Assembly (NCBI GenBank): GCA_002414185.1
Contig: DHYS01000028.1
Span: 30,929 to 51,961, forward strand
DNA length: 21,033 nt
Source of the DNA: Patescibacteria group bacterium UBA5124
Lineage (GTDB): Bacteria; Patescibacteriota; Gracilibacteria; Absconditabacterales; Absconditicoccaceae
Direction of reading: 5' to 3'
The notes beneath the pieces were generated by a model. That model saw only the letters and a list, made by a program, of their open reading frames with translations. It did not search any database and had not been told where the DNA came from. Shown in pieces: positions 18,088 to 21,033 of this stretch (its first letter is position 1; each line of letters starts with the position of its first letter). Both the position numbers and the translations under genes were made by a program.

Positions 18088-18171
18088 GTCATTGCGAGCG
18101 TAGCGTGGCAATCCATCTTATACTAATAGATTTAATATGGATTACTTCGTCGTTTTATTCCTCGTAATGAC
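18088..18171. repeat. 84-bp palindromic repeat element (MITE/REP-like)
   Basis: Imperfect inverted repeat: GTCATTGCGAG at the left pairs with CTCGTAATGAC at the right, and GCAATCCAT pairs with ATGGATTAC nearer the centre, with arms around an AT-rich middle. The GTCATTGCGAGCG...GGCAATCC motif resembles dispersed palindromes known from several bacterial genomes. It fills the gap between ruvX and tsaB and has no coding potential. Confidence 0.8.
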
Positions 18172-18184
18172 AAATAAGAAATAT

Positions 18185-18817
18185 TTAATTAACTGTTGCA
18201 TCAATAAAATATTCTGCTTTCACTTGATAATCTGATTGTAATCAAAGATCACCAATACTAACCACAGTAGTTTTATCACGCCAAACAATTTCTAAAACAT
18301 CATCTTTTACTGAAAACTGTACCATATTTTCAGATAAATTTCCCCAATACTCCTTATCTACCAAATAATCCACAAAAACATTCTCTCATGTCATTCCGGC
18401 TTTGTCTATTGGAGCCGGAATCTCATCCAAAACAGATGACAAAACAACCTGCAGATATTCATCTTTTTGACAATCAGCTTTCCAAATATTCTTTTTTTGT
18501 CCTAGATAGATCAGTCAAAAATTAGGAAGAAATCACTTTTTAACCAAATATTTATAAAGTTGAATTTTTGTACAACTATATACCTTAAGATGTCATCCAA
18601 GAAGTGAATTAAGCATATTTATAGCCAATACTCAAACTCTCAAATTAGTAAATCAACCAGGTCAATTAAGTACAAAAACCTGATCAAATTGACGTTTACG
18701 ATACCATTGCACAAGCACAGGTCAAAACACATTTTCTATTCAACTACGTTCCAAAAATTGTTCCTCTTTACCATCAGAAATATGTACCTTATCTGAAGAA
18801 ATATTCAAAAATAACAT
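18185..18817 (-). CDS. tsaB: tRNA threonylcarbamoyladenosine biosynthesis protein TsaB
   Basis: A 210-residue protein of the TsaB/YeaZ family, hidden without recoding because 10 of its 17 glycines are TGA. The landmark is VFVLNGPGGFTNLRVGVLAINML (about residues 47-69), the GPGSFTGLR-type motif of TsaB. TsaB is an inactive ASKHA-fold scaffold that pairs with TsaD and TsaE to make t6A37 in ANN-decoding tRNAs. The motif differs from consensus (GGFTN for GSFTG). Residues about 132-143 (EIPAPIDKAGMT) are encoded by an inserted palindromic repeat also found in a spacer at 5938. ATG 18817 is preceded by TATACAT close upstream. It is upstream of ruvX on the same strand and divergent from the membrane protein at 18984. 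Confidence 0.85.
18389..18423. repeat. REP-like palindrome, copy 2, inside tsaB
   Basis: The arms are the same as the copy at 5938 (TGTCATTCCGGCTT and GGAGCCGGAATCT), with a different 7- to 8-base centre. The element is read through in frame by tsaB and adds about 12 residues without a stop. Confidence 0.85.
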
Positions 18818-18970
18818 AATATATGTATAATTTTAAGTTTTAAAGTCTAGCATCCCCTACTATATAAACTTTCCAGAAAAATACAAGTAAACAAAAGAAT
18901 AAATCCAGACTTTTCTTTCTTTTTTATAGGAGCGCCAATATACTTAATAGTGAGTAAATATTATATTTAT

Positions 18971-18983
18971 TATCATACGATCT
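18971..18983 (+). promoter_or_regulatory. TATCAT box immediately before an ATG
   Basis: TATCATAC (18971-18978) lies so that only seven bases separate TATCAT from the ATG at 18984. The same octamer occurs at 3350 and 15507 before two other starts. Read as a -10 element it would place transcription start at or beside the ATG. Confidence 0.45.
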
Positions 18984-21033
18984 ATGAACAAAATATTCAA
19001 AAAAATAACCAAAAGAATACTCGGTTTTCTTATAATAATAGGAATATCTCGAAGCGTTTTTGGTATTCAAAATCCTCATAATTTAGCTCATGCCCAAGAT
19101 GCTAATACCACAAATACAACAGATTCTAGCAAAATAACTTTTTTGCAAATACTAGATATATTACTAAAAATTATGTATGTAATACTTTGGCCGATACTCG
19201 TTTTATCAGGTCTTGCTTTAGATAATTCAATGGTATATGGATCATTTTTACATATGGATGCCCCTCTCTGGCAATTTTGGAATATTATCAAAAACTTTTC
19301 CAATTTTGCTTTATGATTTATTGTATTAGCCGGCATACTTAAAAATATTTTTACTGCTTGAGGAAATAAAAAACTAAAAGAAACAATAACCAATGCTCTT
19401 ATTGCAGGAGTATTAATTCAAGCAAGCTGGTTTATTATGGCAGCAGTGATAGATATTTCTACTATTGCAACTTATTCTATATGAAGTATGCCTATGAGTA
19501 TTCTCAAAACAAGCGAAAGTGTTAGAAATAAACAAATTCTAGTAACAGAAAGTAGTTTAGACCTAAATAATATAGAAAAAATCAATGAGAAAGATTTAGA
19601 GCTTCGATACAAAACATATACAAAAGGATCTAAAAACGATATTTTAATAGCCCCTTGTAAGACCGCAACAGCAAAAGGAAAGTCGTATATAATAGGAAGA
19701 GATTTATGAGATCCTAAATTTAAAAATACATTATTAGATGGAGAATTAAAATGAACAAATGCCGAAATCAGAACAGAAGGAAAACAGCCACTAAGAAATC
19801 TTTGTGTATATAGATGAAATCAAATAATTTTCTTTAATGAATTTCCTAATACCCGAGCCGCAGAAGATGCAAAAAGTTATACTACCATACTCAATAAAAA
19901 TCGAGAAAAACTAGCCGAAATAACAGATGCATTAGAAGGATGTAAATTTATCATAGATGTAGAAAAAACTAATAGTAAACAGACGGATGATTGTAAGGAT
20001 TTATTTACTAAAGCTGCAAGTGGTTCTAGTTTAGGGGAAGAGACATTAAGTCTTATTAATGAACTAATATGAAGTAATAATCTTCCAAAACCAGCAATAG
20101 ACTCAGAAAGTAAAGAATATGGATTTGGTTCATGATGGCTACAAGAGACCGCAGCCACTACTATAGGAGATATTGTAGATCAATCCAAAGGATTTGTATG
20201 ACCACTAGTAACCATCTATGCTTCTATTATGGATTTTGCAAATCTTTCTGATATTACCGTAGCTAAAGAATCAGTAAGTAAAGGTATAGGAGAAACTATT
20301 ATCAAAGCATGAGTTGCTATATGATTATTTTTTCCTCTTATCGCTCTAGCAATTATTCTCTTTATAAGAATATGATTTTTACGATTAGTAATAGCTGCAA
20401 GTCCTCTAGTTGTTTTAGCCAAAGTATTTGATTTAGGCAAAAGTTTAGGGAAACTTTGAGAAAAAATTAGCATAGAAAATATTCTTCAAATAGTATTTGC
20501 ACCCGTTGTCACAGTGTTTGCATTAAGTATATCTCTAATATTTATGACAACACTCAACAATATGTTACAACCCGATACAGCAGATAAACTAGCTGTATTG
20601 GAAAACCTTTGAGCATCATATGAGTCATGATCTACAACAGATACCCTTACATTCTTTGGATATTCTATAGAATATCCTAAATCAGTAAGCGTTTATGCTG
20701 GATCTACAGGAGATCGATTTTCTTGGATGATTGTAAATCTTGCTGGTATAGGAATAATGTGGTTTATTGTATTTGCAGCAATCACTAAAGCTACAGGAAG
20801 TATAGGTGCAGAGGTAGGTAAATCAGTAAAAACTTTTTGAGAAAATTTTCTCAAAACTATGCCTATCGTACCTACTCCTTTAGGTCCTAGTGGAGTTTGA
20901 GATCTTTACAATAATTTTACAGATGTTAGTAAATACAATGACTACCGAGATAATCATATAGTAGACACAAAATCACAAGAAGAAAATATGAAAGCATCAT
21001 TAGAGTGAAAATTTGGAAAATTTATGAAGTGAG
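18984..21033 (+). CDS. Large polytopic membrane protein, possibly VirB6/TrbL-like, partial
   Basis: The frame is open to the right edge (683 codons seen) with many TGA glycines. An N-terminal signal or first helix (about 8-28) and HAQDANTTNTTD are followed by helices near 55-77 (FLQILDILLKIMYVILWPILV), 108-125 (FALGFIVLAGIL) and 137-157. A long soluble section (about 165-370) contains four cysteines. Further helices lie near 396-412, 435-475 (GVAIGLFFPLIALAIILFI), 503-523 and 585-605 (WMIVNLAGIGIMWFIVFAA). A soluble C-terminal part begins around residue 610 and runs off the window. This arrangement resembles VirB6/TrbL-type components of type IV secretion or pilus systems found in CPR genomes, but no decisive motif is seen. 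The start at 18984 has TATCAT seven bases upstream. Confidence 0.6.

Noticed and set aside
490..18817. TGA read as selenocysteine, or as tryptophan (code 4)
   Set aside because: TGA is too frequent and no SECIS-like elements were seen. Its positions match conserved glycines in RsmE, TsaB, RuvX and the Mur ligase, not Cys/Sec or Trp sites, and TGG is used for Trp.

Overview
The window reads as low-GC DNA from a bacterium in which UGA is a glycine codon (translation table 25), as in Candidatus Absconditabacteria (SR1) and Gracilibacteria of the Candidate Phyla Radiation. With the standard code nearly every gene is broken by in-frame TGA. Read as glycine, TGA restores full-length conserved proteins and falls on conserved glycines: both glycines of IGPEGG in RsmE, GKGHE in the Mur ligase, GPGG in TsaB. 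The hybrid form II/III RuBisCO favours SR1, where that form is known, but the exact lineage is an inference.

Layout. Positions 1-3976 hold metabolic and housekeeping genes: a partial ankyrin-repeat gene and a RuBisCO gene on the minus strand, then on the plus strand a small frameshifted gene, ndk, rpmE and a membrane PH-domain protein. Positions 3993-5094 hold a small lysine-rich protein and, convergent to it, a DedA-family membrane protein. Positions 5154-15500 form a cell-surface locus. It has a small secreted WxL-like protein behind a near-consensus promoter, a 720-bp spacer full of palindromic repeats, a 2088-residue surface protein, a membrane-anchored protein resembling DUF916/DUF3324 WxL-interacting proteins, and a secreted protein with SLH-like repeats. 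Co-directional rsmE and a shortened Mur ligase follow, ending at a strong hairpin at 17642. Positions 17645-18817 carry ruvX and tsaB on the minus strand, separated by an 84-bp palindromic element. From 18984 to the right edge runs a large multi-spanning membrane protein, possibly VirB6/TrbL-like.

How it fits together. The surface locus is the main point of interest. The small protein and the C-terminus of the giant protein share a domain with WxL-like hallmarks. The giant protein also has a peptidoglycan-binding-like domain and two LamG-like modules, and a WxL-interacting-like anchor lies directly downstream. This looks like a WxL-type surface complex in an ultra-small, probably host-attached bacterium. 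Glycine coding is strongly partitioned: RuBisCO, ndk, rpmE and the small WxL-like protein almost never use TGA, whereas rsmE and tsaB use it for more than half of their glycines. Several genes start 7-12 bases after a -10-like box and lack a clear Shine-Dalgarno sequence, which suggests leaderless or very short-leader mRNAs. All family calls come from motif reading alone; no database search was possible.
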